A stretch of DNA of 25,126 nt from Thermoplasmata archaeon (GTDB lineage: Archaea > Thermoplasmatota > Thermoplasmata > Thermoplasmatales > Thermoplasmataceae), in assembly GCA_021793945.1 (NCBI GenBank), contig JAJYRT010000006.1:1-25126 (forward strand), in the 5' to 3' direction. A program made the position numbers and the translations under genes. The notes beneath the pieces are model-generated. The model saw nothing but the letters and a program-made list of their open reading frames with translations. It ran no database searches and was not told where the DNA came from. Every line of letters starts with the position of its first letter. Positions within the stretch are counted from its first letter, which is position 1. Of this stretch, positions 7,795-14,576 are shown piece after piece.

Positions 7795-7802
7795 ATGTTT
7801 AA
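7795..7802 (+). promoter_or_regulatory. TATA box of purS-purL
   Basis: TGTTTAAT is centred about 27 bases before the ATG at 7826. It supports that ATG, rather than the in-frame ATG at 7802 that overlaps the box, as the true leaderless purS start. Confidence 0.55.
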
Positions 7803-7825
7803 TGCATCCTTTGCATTTTCCATCC

Positions 7826-8071
7826 ATGCCTAAGATACTTGTCAGGATAGAATATCTTGATGGAGTGGAAGATCCTGAATCAGAAACCGTTCTAAAAAAT
7901 CTCAGGAGCATAGGGTTTGACAATGTGGCTTCCGTAAAGATCTCGAGGTCTTTTGAATTCTCTTTGACCGGAAATGAGAAGGAAGCAATGAAATCTGTAA
8001 GGGAAATTTCAGACAAGCTGCTATATAATCCAGTCATACAGAAATTTACCATCCAGAAGATAAGTGATTAA
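7826..8071 (+). CDS. purS: Phosphoribosylformylglycinamidine synthase subunit PurS
   Basis: The 81-residue PurS is the small structural subunit of the three-part FGAM synthase (PurS, PurL, PurQ) used by archaea and many bacteria in step four of purine synthesis. It starts with the typical PKILVRIEYLDGVEDPE strand. It then has DPESETVLKNLRSIGFDNV, in which the LG-F element and the following strand match the family, and ends with a KLLYNPVIQKF helix. An in-frame ATG at 7802 would add eight residues, but the promoter and the family length favour 7826. The stop lies directly before the purL ATG, or overlaps a GTG alternative. No purQ is seen in this window. Confidence 0.88.
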   Translation: MPKILVRIEYLDGVEDPESETVLKNLRSIGFDNVASVKISRSFEFSLTGNEKEAMKSVREISDKLLYNPVIQKFTIQKISD

Positions 8072-10385
8072 CATGCCCGGAAGGTCCAGGAAAACGGTTC
8101 AGACTGAAGAGGTGGACCTCATCGGTGCGCCTGTCAAAGGTCTTGAGAAGCTAAGTGAAGAACTGTCTCTGTCTCTGAACAGGGATGAGATGATAATGCT
8201 GGCACATTACTTCAGGGATCTGGGAAGGAACCCAACCATGCTCGAGATTCAAGCCATGGCGCAAGCGTGGAGTGAACACTGCTGCTATAAGTCATCCAAG
8301 CTCTACCTCAAGAAATATCTTTCAGGCTTGAAGACAGATTATACTATATTGGCTATGGAAGACGATGCTGGGGTTGTGGAATTCGATAGCGACCATGCCT
8401 ACGTAGTCAAAATGGAGAGCCACAATCATCCCAGTGCCATAGAGCCGTATGGCGGGGCAGCTACAGGGATCGGGGGAATCATACGAGATGTTCTTTGCAT
8501 GGGTGCCCAGCCTGTCGCACTCCTGGATTCGATTTACTTAGGGGACATCAAGGAAAACGCAGCAAACGATCACGCGCTAACGCAGCGATTCACCTTCAAC
8601 GGTATAGTCAGCGGAATCAGGGATTATGGAAACCGTGTAGGAATACCCAATGTTGCAGGATCAGTGGATTTCCACCAGTCATATGACAACAATCCACTGG
8701 TGAACGCTGGATGCATAGGAATCGCCCGGAAAGATAACATAATCAGAAGTAAGATAGAGAAAGTGGGAGATCTACTGATCCTTGCCGGGGGAAGAACCGG
8801 TAGGGATGGCATTCACGGCGTCAATTTTGCGTCTGTGAGGATAAGCGAAAAGGAGTCCAACAAACGGGCTGTGCAGCTTGGAAATCCCATAATAAAGGAA
8901 CCGCTCATTCACTCCATACTGGAGGCTGTCGAACAGGGGCTTATTGACGGGATGAAAGACCTTGGCGGCGGCGGGATGTCAAGCTCGGTTGGGGAGATGT
9001 GCTATGCCGGAGGCACATCCGCAGAAATACACCTTGAGAAGGTTCTGCTCAAGGAATCTGACATGGCTTCCTGGGAAATCTGGATCAGCGAAAGCCAGGA
9101 AAGGATGCTCCTGGCAGTATCGAAAGAAAATCTTGACAGGATCGCAGAGATTTTCAAAAAGTGGGACATTGAGTTTTCGGTAATAGGCACAGTGAAGAAC
9201 GGAAACAACCTTGTTATTTATAACGGGGAAAGAAAGGAGATGGATCTGAGCCTTCCCTTCCTGACTTCTGGTCCTATGTATTGCAGGCCTTACAGAACAA
9301 AAGTTGCGGACAGGAAGGAGACAGCCTTGCCAAGGGAACCGCAGAATTTTAACGAACTGATGTTGAAGTTCGCATCGGATCCAAACGTTTGTTCCCGGTT
9401 CAGGGTCATAAGACAATATGATTTCACAGTCAGGGGTAATACAATATCAAAACCGCTTACAGGGTTTCCAAACCATGAGACTCATTCTGACTGCGCCATA
9501 ATAAAGCCGCTGGAAGAAAGCATGAGAGGGCTTGCCCTGTCCATCGGAACCGCACCAAGGATGGTTTCGCTGAACCCTTATACCGGCACACTTGCTGCCC
9601 TCTCGGAGGGCTTCAGGAATATAATGGTTTCCGGCTCGATCCCGCATTCGATCGTAGATTCCCTCAACTTTGGGGATCCGGAGAAACCGAATTCCATGGG
9701 AGAGTTTGTAGAATCAGTACGTGCCATTGGGGAATTTTGCAGGAAGTTCAAGCTGCCTGTTGTCGCAGGGAACGTCAGTTTATACAATGGATCAAGCAGC
9801 TCCAGCATCATCCCAACTCCCACAATCCTCTTCACGGGGATTTGTGAGAACGTTACAGCCGCACTGAGTTCAGAATTCAAGGGATCCGGAAACATTGTGG
9901 TGCTCATCGGTAACAGCCCTCCGGACCTATCTGGAAGCCTCTACAGCATTTATAGTGGTATCACTTCATACGATGCGCCCGGTGTCGATATTGACGAGCT
10001 ATCCAGGATTTATTCCGGATTCATCGCAGCCTTCCGCCGTGGATTGGTGGTATCGGCGCATGATGTTTCAGGAGGAGGCATTGCGATGACCGCATTCGAG
10101 ATGTCCTTCGGGAGAGGGATAGGTTTTTCCATAGACCTCAGTGACGTGTCACGTGGCAGGATAACGCAGAAATTATTCGCAGAAGCTGGAAACAGGATAA
10201 TTGCCGAGGTTAGGGAAAAAGACTATGAGGAGTTTTCAAAGTGCTTCACGGATGTCAACCTGGTGAAGTTGGGCAGAACCGGTGGAGACAGAGCTATTAT
10301 AGACGATGTGAGCCTGAACTACGTGAATCTCGGAGTGGAGGAACTCAGAGAAGCATGGGATCATGGACTGGACAATTATATATAA
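8064..10385 (+). CDS. purL: Phosphoribosylformylglycinamidine synthase subunit PurL
   Basis: This is the catalytic subunit of FGAM synthase. It converts FGAR, ATP and glutamine-derived ammonia to FGAM. At up to 773 residues it has the small-PurL size, without a fused glutaminase domain. Recognisable motifs are WSEHCCYKSSK near the N-terminus, the SHNHPSAIEPYGGAATGIGG nucleotide/metal site, KDLGGGGMSSS in the middle, and SAHDVSGGGI in the second AIR-synthase-like half. These are the paired motifs of the duplicated PurM-type fold. The listed start is a GTG at 8064 overlapping purS. The ATG at 8073, two bases after the purS stop, is equally possible and costs three residues. Its last codons contain the promoter of the next small gene. 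Confidence 0.95.
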   Translation: MINMPGRSRKTVQTEEVDLIGAPVKGLEKLSEELSLSLNRDEMIMLAHYFRDLGRNPTMLEIQAMAQAWSEHCCYKSSKLYLKKYLSGLKTDYTILAMEDDAGVVEFDSDHAYVVKMESHNHPSAIEPYGGAATGIGGIIRDVLCMGAQPVALLDSIYLGDIKENAANDHALTQRFTFNGIVSGIRDYGNRVGIPNVAGSVDFHQSYDNNPLVNAGCIGIARKDNIIRSKIEKVGDLLILAGGRTGRDGIHGVNFASVRISEKESNKRAVQLGNPIIKEPLIHSILEAVEQGLIDGMKDLGGGGMSSSVGEMCYAGGTSAEIHLEKVLLKESDMASWEIWISESQERMLLAVSKENLDRIAEIFKKWDIEFSVIGTVKNGNNLVIYNGERKEMDLSLPFLTSGPMYCRPYRTKVADRKETALPREPQNFNELMLKFASDPNVCSRFRVIRQYDFTVRGNTISKPLTGFPNHETHSDCAIIKPLEESMRGLALSIGTAPRMVSLNPYTGTLAALSEGFRNIMVSGSIPHSIVDSLNFGDPEKPNSMGEFVESVRAIGEFCRKFKLPVVAGNVSLYNGSSSSSIIPTPTILFTGICENVTAALSSEFKGSGNIVVLIGNSPPDLSGSLYSIYSGITSYDAPGVDIDELSRIYSGFIAAFRRGLVVSAHDVSGGGIAMTAFEMSFGRGIGFSIDLSDVSRGRITQKLFAEAGNRIIAEVREKDYEEFSKCFTDVNLVKLGRTGGDRAIIDDVSLNYVNLGVEELREAWDHGLDNYI
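10376..10385 (+). promoter_or_regulatory. TATA box inside the purL 3' end
   Basis: TTATATATAA spans the last purL codons and its stop. Its centre lies 25-26 bases before the ATG at 10406, so the following small gene probably has its own leaderless transcript. Confidence 0.55.
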
Positions 10386-10405
10386 CAACAGACTGGGGAT
10401 CTAGC

Positions 10406-10669
10406 ATGAACGAACTTGTCAGGAAAAATGAGAAGATATTGGAGAAAAATGTCACCGTTGAGCTTTATTACAAGCTTAATTTCGATGGTGACAGGACTTG
10501 CGGGTACACTAAGATTTTTCTGGACAGGCAGGAAAATTATGATAGCGAGGAGCCATACGAAATATACATGGAACTTTATGAGTGTGGGCTTTCAGAACAA
10601 GAGGCCACGGATAGGTTCAATAAGGTTGTAGGGGAAGTTAAATCAGGAAAAATAGACGTAGGATCCTGA
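10406..10669 (+). CDS. Small acidic protein of unknown function
   Basis: This 87-residue soluble protein is rich in Glu, Asp and Tyr, with a C-terminal helical segment (SEQEATDRFNKVVGEVKSGK). I recognise no family. The same frame is open further upstream into purL, but that part is a shadow of the purL coding sequence. The ATG at 10406 is preceded by a TATA box at the right distance and also by a GGGGATC run at 10395-10401 that could act as a ribosome binding site. It lies 20 bases after purL and ends two bases before the 3' end of the convergent riboflavin kinase gene. It may be a small regulator or partner of the purine genes, but nothing in the sequence shows this. Confidence 0.6.
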   Translation: MNELVRKNEKILEKNVTVELYYKLNFDGDRTCGYTKIFLDRQENYDSEEPYEIYMELYECGLSEQEATDRFNKVVGEVKSGKIDVGS

Positions 10670-10671
10670 GT

Positions 10672-11358
10672 TCACGATCGAACTCCCAGTTCTACCCTGA
10701 CACGGACTCTTGAATTGTCGCTTAGCTTGAGCTTATCCCTGAGATAATCACTGGATATGAGTTCAAGAACATCGCTATATACTGTCCTTTCAGGCATGAT
10801 TGCAGCGCATGGTATTCCCATTATGTCTGCATTGAATGCTTTGACCGCCCCGAATGTCCTGTCCTCTGTCTGAAAGCCATCTATATGTATGCCAGAGCTA
10901 TTTCTCAACCTGCGCAGTTCATTTTGAAACTCCTGGCTGACTCTTATGTTCAGGGTGCCAAGGAATGGGATAAAGCCAAGTTTCTCCTGGAACTGGATGA
11001 TATAGGATTTTCTCGAAATGTAATACCTACCCTCGCCAAGCCCGCTGCTCACTTCTCCTTCAATATCTATTGTATCTGACATATTGAGTATCCTTGTTAG
11101 CGAATCGAGTTCCGTAAAAAGCAAATCCAGTCCTTTTTCCGTAACTGATACGCTTTGCTTGCGGTTCTCCAGAGTCCTGTCTATGTATTTCTCTGAATTG
11201 AGCCTTATCATTAACCTGGATGCTGATTGCTGGCTTATTCCAATTTTTTCAGCCAGGTCTCCGGAAGAGATATTGCGCCTGACGTCATTCCCAATGAGTT
11301 CCTTTATGTATTTCAGCCCGAAGTAAAGCTGGTGGTCACGCTGTTTAGTTTCTCTCAT
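10672..11358 (-). CDS. rbkR: CTP-dependent riboflavin kinase with N-terminal winged helix (RbkR type)
   Basis: The C-terminal half (about 98-228) is an archaeal riboflavin kinase of the RibK family, which makes FMN from riboflavin with CTP as donor. It has GEVSSGLGEGRYYISRKSY, GFIPFLGTLNIRV, GIHIDGF, FGAVKAF and IMPERTVYSDVLELIS segments in the family order. The first 85-90 residues form a winged helix-turn-helix with a clear recognition region (SSGDLAEKIGISQQSASRLM). This two-domain form is known in archaea as RbkR, a kinase that also represses riboflavin genes. The same dual role is inferred here. It is the third gene of a minus-strand unit after aIF2-beta and a PIN nuclease, 51 bases beyond the PIN gene. 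The ATG at 11358 has GTGAGG upstream as a ribosome binding site. Confidence 0.9.
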   Translation of the reverse strand: MRETKQRDHQLYFGLKYIKELIGNDVRRNISSGDLAEKIGISQQSASRLMIRLNSEKYIDRTLENRKQSVSVTEKGLDLLFTELDSLTRILNMSDTIDIEGEVSSGLGEGRYYISRKSYIIQFQEKLGFIPFLGTLNIRVSQEFQNELRRLRNSSGIHIDGFQTEDRTFGAVKAFNADIMGIPCAAIMPERTVYSDVLELISSDYLRDKLKLSDNSRVRVRVELGVRS

Positions 11359-11409
11359 AGATTTTTCCTCACTTTTGGGTTGCTTTGAGCGAGATATACG
11401 ATGCCAAGA

Positions 11410-11769
11410 TCATACGGCCCCAATTATGCTTTTTCTTTTCAGGCTGTATACCTTCAGAAGCTTCTCCTTGGCTGTCACGATCATTTCCCTGTCATTTGTC
11501 AGAAGGGCGCATTTCATGCTCTGAGCAAGATCAATTATTGCGGTATCGCAAGCTCCGGTAACTGCAGCCTTCTCAAACCTGTCGGCTATGGCAACTGCGG
11601 CCCTAGCCTCGTTTATGCGAGTGGAAAGGCCATGAAGTTCATTAATCACACAATCAGGTACAATAATCCTGCTAAAGCCAATCGAAGAAAGCTGCTTCCC
11701 TATGTCGGTTTTGTATCTGACAGAATATATCAGGGCGTTGGAGTCAACAACTATTGTGTCCGTGGTCAT
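11410..11769 (-). CDS. PIN-domain ribonuclease, Fcf1/Utp24-like
   Basis: The 119-residue protein is a single PIN domain with the expected acidic residues: D9 in VVDSNALI, E44 in INELHGL, D75 in CDTAIID and D93 in LLTNDREM. These residues bind divalent metal for RNA cleavage. The layout matches stand-alone archaeal PIN proteins related to eukaryotic Fcf1/Utp24, which act in rRNA processing. It is not typical of toxins. No antitoxin gene lies next to it, and it starts one base after the stop of the aIF2-beta gene, which points to a role in ribosome or translation biology. A VapC-like toxin remains possible but is less likely in this context. Confidence 0.8.
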   Translation of the reverse strand: MTTDTIVVDSNALIYSVRYKTDIGKQLSSIGFSRIIVPDCVINELHGLSTRINEARAAVAIADRFEKAAVTGACDTAIIDLAQSMKCALLTNDREMIVTAKEKLLKVYSLKRKSIIGAV

Positions 11770-11770
11770 C

Positions 11771-12388
11771 TCAGGATTTTGACACTATCTCCGCAATGGC
11801 TGTGCCGTTTCTTATTTTCTTTATTACAACGCGAAGGTTCTCCCCCTTCTTCCCACCTGCAACAATTATAGAGTATCCCTTGTAACTCGTTCTGCCTTCG
11901 CCCGACTTTCCCACTTCGTTAATTGTTATATTGTACTGCTTCCCCTCTTCAAGGTCAGCCTCATTGGACTTCGAGTCTCTCGTAAGTTTAATCGGATGTT
12001 GCGCGCCGCATGCTTTGCAGGTTAGGAGATCTATTCTTCCGATCCTCTGGATCACAGTGTCCGGTGACCCGCACTCGTAACACTTGACGTAGGAATCCAT
12101 GTACTGGCTGAATTTCTTTGATATCTGCGAGGCAGATAATTTACGGTTTATTATGAGTCTTCTTCCGTTTATTGTTACCCCGATTCCAAATTCTTTCATC
12201 AGGTATTTAGCTATAACCTGAGGCTCCCTGTTTATAAGATCCGTGATATCGAGAAAATTTCTTATTATTGTCGACTTCCCCTCAAAAATGACGTCCGGTT
12301 CCGGGATTTTAAGCCTACTATCACTGGTATTTGATTTTGCAAACATGCCCGAAGCTTTTTTGAGTAAATCTTCATAATTATCTGACAT
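11771..12388 (-). CDS. eif2b: Translation initiation factor aIF2 subunit beta with C-terminal TRAM domain
   Basis: This is the beta subunit of the aIF2 heterotrimer that brings initiator tRNA to the small ribosomal subunit. Residues up to about 100 form the N-terminal helix and alpha-beta domain (VIFEGKSTIIRNF, EPQVIAKYLMKEFG, INGRRLIINR). A zinc ribbon follows, with C103, C106, C124 and C127. After the zinc ribbon the protein continues into a TRAM-like RNA-binding domain (about 146-205; EEGKQYNITINEVGKSGEGR, then a SIIVAGGKKGENLRVVIKKI strand pair). I give the start as the ATG at 12388 (205 residues) because a TATA box sits 27 bases upstream. The in-frame ATG at 12400 lies only about 15 bases from the box. 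TRAM-extended forms are known in some euryarchaea. Confidence 0.92.
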   Translation of the reverse strand: MSDNYEDLLKKASGMFAKSNTSDSRLKIPEPDVIFEGKSTIIRNFLDITDLINREPQVIAKYLMKEFGIGVTINGRRLIINRKLSASQISKKFSQYMDSYVKCYECGSPDTVIQRIGRIDLLTCKACGAQHPIKLTRDSKSNEADLEEGKQYNITINEVGKSGEGRTSYKGYSIIVAGGKKGENLRVVIKKIRNGTAIAEIVSKS

Positions 12389-12409
12389 AAATGATTCCAT
12401 ATGGTAACT

Positions 12410-12420
12410 GTTTATATAAC
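12410..12420 (-). promoter_or_regulatory. TATA box of the aIF2-beta/PIN/rbkR unit
   Basis: On the minus strand this reads GTTATATAAAC, centred about 27 bases before the ATG at 12388. It fixes the leaderless start of aIF2-beta and so of the three-gene unit. Confidence 0.6.
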
Positions 12421-12786
12421 CTATGCCAAACGACCAATTTAACGCTCCCTAAACAAAAGAACAGGTTCTTCAGATAAGGTGTTTATTGAGATAAGACGGA
12501 CCTTTGGTGGTTATTTTATTACAGAAGGCTAATTATTTGGAGTTTTGCCATTTATTGGATATCTGTCAGCATAATTCAAATCAAAAATAAGAACGTCCAG
12601 TATAACGTGTTTTACATTTAAGACAAATTATATAAATGTACCAGTATTTCCTATCATGACATTTTAGAAAGCCTGAGCAGATATAAAAAATCATACAAAT
12701 CACGTTAAACTCGTGTCGCTGAGTGTATATATTGTGTCTTACCAATTTCCTGCTAAATTTTCCAAAATGTACATACAAAGCAAATA

Positions 12787-12795
12787 TTTATATAC
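12787..12795 (+). promoter_or_regulatory. Probable TATA box of the RHH/FtsZ-like pair
   Basis: TTTATATAC lies 15-24 bases before the ATG at 12806. With usual spacing, transcription would start near 12815, slightly inside that reading frame. That would favour the TTG at 12830 as the start of the RHH protein. Confidence 0.45.
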
Positions 12796-12805
12796 GGTAA
12801 AATAT

Positions 12806-13246
12806 ATGAACTGTAAGAGGCAAACCAGGTTGGAAAACAAAGACACTAAACTGACAATCAGAATCACGGAGAGCGAGGTCGAGGAAATCGACAGCTTTCT
12901 AAAAGGCAATCCAAGATTCTCAAGCCGTTCCGAATTTATCAGGTTTGCAGCACTAGATTATGTTGCCCAGAATAGGATAAAGATACTGGGGCCCAACGAA
13001 GTTTCCCTCAAACTCGATAAAATCATGGAACAGACACTGGCTTTTGCGATAAGGGAAGGCTTCTTCAACGACAGGAACGACGCCATAATGGAAATATTGA
13101 ACGAGGCGCGGTCAAGTGGCTTAATATCAAAGATCATCGACGCCAAGAACAGTGAACTAAAGGCCGTAATGGACAGGTCCCGAGAAATTCAGCCAGAGAG
13201 CAACACATCCGGGCTTAAAAACAGAAGTAACCAGGACCAGAAATAG
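12806..13246 (+). CDS. Ribbon-helix-helix protein, CdrS/CdrL-like
   Basis: Residues about 14-57 form a ribbon-helix-helix DNA-binding domain. It has the strand TKLTIRITESEVEEID, then a helix, a turn with FSSRSEF, and the helix IRFAALDYVAQNR. A second helical region (about 70-115) and a polar, disordered-looking tail complete 146 residues. In many euryarchaea an RHH regulator of the CdrS type sits beside ftsZ and controls its expression. The next gene here, 22 bases downstream, encodes a degenerate FtsZ-like protein, so the pairing suggests the same functional link. A generic CopG/NikR-like regulator is the alternative. The start is uncertain: ATG 12806 is listed, but the promoter position allows TTG 12830. 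An extension to ATG 12713 runs through noncoding promoter sequence and is unlikely. Confidence 0.75.
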   Translation: MNCKRQTRLENKDTKLTIRITESEVEEIDSFLKGNPRFSSRSEFIRFAALDYVAQNRIKILGPNEVSLKLDKIMEQTLAFAIREGFFNDRNDAIMEILNEARSSGLISKIIDAKNSELKAVMDRSREIQPESNTSGLKNRSNQDQK

Positions 13247-13268
13247 GATAATTGGAAGGTGTGACCGA

Positions 13269-14060
13269 ATGTTTAGGAAGAATATGGAAACGGAAGGCAA
13301 TTACATAAAGGAAAGAATCTGCAAAATAGCGAAAGAGTATGGATCTGACAGGTATGACAGTGCATTGATAGCCATAGGCAATGCTGGTGAGAGGGTCTTA
13401 AAGAAAGTCATACCAATCGAAGAGGCCAGGGTATTCTATCACGCAGTGAACCACAGCAAGAGCAGTGTTAACACTGCATCAGCGTCTGGCAATGACGTCG
13501 CGTACATGGAAATTTACTCCCACAGGCCAATGGAGATAAAAATTGTAAACATCGGAGACGAAGCCTTTGGTGACTTTAATTTCCAGACTGAAAGATATTC
13601 CGGAACACAATTTGAAACAACCTCCGCTGATTTTTCCGATTCACAGGCCGATAGGGAAAAGACGGCATTACGGATATACACAGGCTTACTTAGATCAGAT
13701 TCCTACATACTACTAAGCGCATTCGGTGGAAAATATTCGCAGGAGATGCACACCCAGCTTGCCCGAGTTATGATCAAGAGAGGGACAGCTTTCTTAAACG
13801 TGGTGATAAAACCATCGAGATTGTATCCTCGTGAAAGGGCTGCTGCAGAGATCGGAATAAAAAAACTGAAAGATCTTGGAGCCAGGGTAAAAGAAATAGA
13901 TAATGATGAATACGAGTTCAATGTCACCGGGAATTTTACGAGATACAGTTCAGAAAGCCAGTGGCCCTCCATCAATACCAAGATAGCAAGGGAAGTAGAA
14001 ATATACTTGATGCGGCTTTCAGCGGCTTCTGCGGACGCCAAGAAAATAGTTGCCAGTTGA
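13269..14060 (+). CDS. Degenerate FtsZ/tubulin-superfamily protein
   Basis: The 263-residue protein can be laid along the N-terminal GTPase domain of archaeal FtsZ. The first strand and loop, ALIAIGNAGERV (33-44), matches the FtsZ IGVGGAG element. RVFYHAVN (54-61) matches the strand that ends in NTD. LLRSDSYILLSAFGG (140-154) matches the strand leading to the tubulin signature. LARVMIKRGTAFLNVVIKPS, then RERAAAEIGIKKLKDLG, matches the PF-x-x-EG and following helix. The GTP signature GGGTGTG is missing, however. The site reads SAFGGKYSQEM (150-160). The protein also stops about 100 residues short of FtsZ, without the second domain that supplies the catalytic loop. I infer a pseudo-GTPase regulator or partner of a true FtsZ encoded elsewhere. 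It is cotranscribed with the RHH gene. This is a manual alignment, so homology should be confirmed by profile search. Confidence 0.65.
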   Translation: MFRKNMETEGNYIKERICKIAKEYGSDRYDSALIAIGNAGERVLKKVIPIEEARVFYHAVNHSKSSVNTASASGNDVAYMEIYSHRPMEIKIVNIGDEAFGDFNFQTERYSGTQFETTSADFSDSQADREKTALRIYTGLLRSDSYILLSAFGGKYSQEMHTQLARVMIKRGTAFLNVVIKPSRLYPRERAAAEIGIKKLKDLGARVKEIDNDEYEFNVTGNFTRYSSESQWPSINTKIAREVEIYLMRLSAASADAKKIVAS

Positions 14061-14108
14061 ATATTAGTTCCTAAAAGATAAATAAAAATTTTGGATTCGA
14101 GAAGGAAA

Positions 14109-14576
14109 TCACAGCTGTGATAAAACTTCCTTTTCAGTCATGTTTCGTTCGCAATAAAAGCATCTGAGAATCAGCGGTTTGTCAGATACGACAGAGAACT
14201 CACTGTTTACGGGCTCTTTCACATTTGTGATACATCCCTGATTAGGGCATTTCAATATCCCAACGATGGTTTTTGTAAGCTTTACTGTGAACTTCTCCTT
14301 TATCTGGTAATTGCTCACGATGCTTATGGTAGCATCTGGTGCGACCAGTGAAATCCTGTCCAGATCATCTCTGTTCAGATATTTGTTTTCAACCTTAATC
14401 ACGTCTTTCCGTCCAAGTTTTTCACTCTGTACACGCATTGCTATTGTTGTCGAGACATCGGGGTTATTTTCAATCTTGAGTATTGACACTACTCTCAGAG
14501 CCTTCCCAGCCGGCACATGATCGATCACTGTTCCGTCCTTAATCTTAGAAACCTTCAGTGTTGTTTCCATATTCAC
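14109..14576 (-). CDS. pyrI: Aspartate carbamoyltransferase regulatory subunit PyrI
   Basis: PyrI binds the allosteric nucleotides (CTP or ATP) and, through a zinc domain, joins the catalytic PyrB trimers into the large ATCase complex. The 155-residue protein has the N-terminal nucleotide-binding region with GTVIDHVPAGKALRVVSIL. It ends in the zinc domain with the four cysteines of CPNQGC and RCFYC (about 109-141), the usual C-x4-C ... C-x2-C pattern. It begins at a GTG (14576) that overlaps the pyrB stop as GTGA. An ATG two codons later (14570) is an alternative. The gene is translationally coupled to pyrB, which ensures stoichiometric subunits, and it converges on the FtsZ-like gene. Confidence 0.93.
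   Translation of the reverse strand: MNMETTLKVSKIKDGTVIDHVPAGKALRVVSILKIENNPDVSTTIAMRVQSEKLGRKDVIKVENKYLNRDDLDRISLVAPDATISIVSNYQIKEKFTVKLTKTIVGILKCPNQGCITNVKEPVNSEFSVVSDKPLILRCFYCERNMTEKEVLSQL

Larger units (their letters stand above)
12401..12800. other. AT-rich intergenic region between aIF2-beta and the RHH gene
   Basis: About 400 bases without a convincing gene. At its left end, on the minus strand, lies the aIF2-beta promoter. At its right end, on the plus strand, lies the promoter of the RHH gene. Between them are several AT-rich boxes (for example around 12627-12635 and 12724-12732). I see no tRNA, no C/D-box pair and no strong hairpin. The in-frame extension of the RHH gene back to 12713 lacks coding character. 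Confidence 0.5.

Noticed and set aside
8979..9647. Several minus-strand frames inside purL (for example 8979-9416)
   Set aside because: They are antisense shadows of a conserved coding region, with no ribosome binding site, promoter or motif.
10241..10405. Upstream extension of the 87-residue gene to an ATG at 10241
   Set aside because: This part overlaps the conserved purL C-terminus in another frame. The TATA box and the ATG at 10406 explain the gene.
11410..11769. PIN protein as a VapC toxin of a toxin-antitoxin pair
   Set aside because: No small antitoxin gene is adjacent. The neighbours are aIF2-beta and riboflavin kinase, and the protein is closer in layout to Fcf1-like processing nucleases.
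12713..12805. Extension of the RHH gene to an ATG at 12713
   Set aside because: The extra residues are encoded by AT-rich promoter sequence, including the TATA box at 12787-12795, and add no recognised domain.
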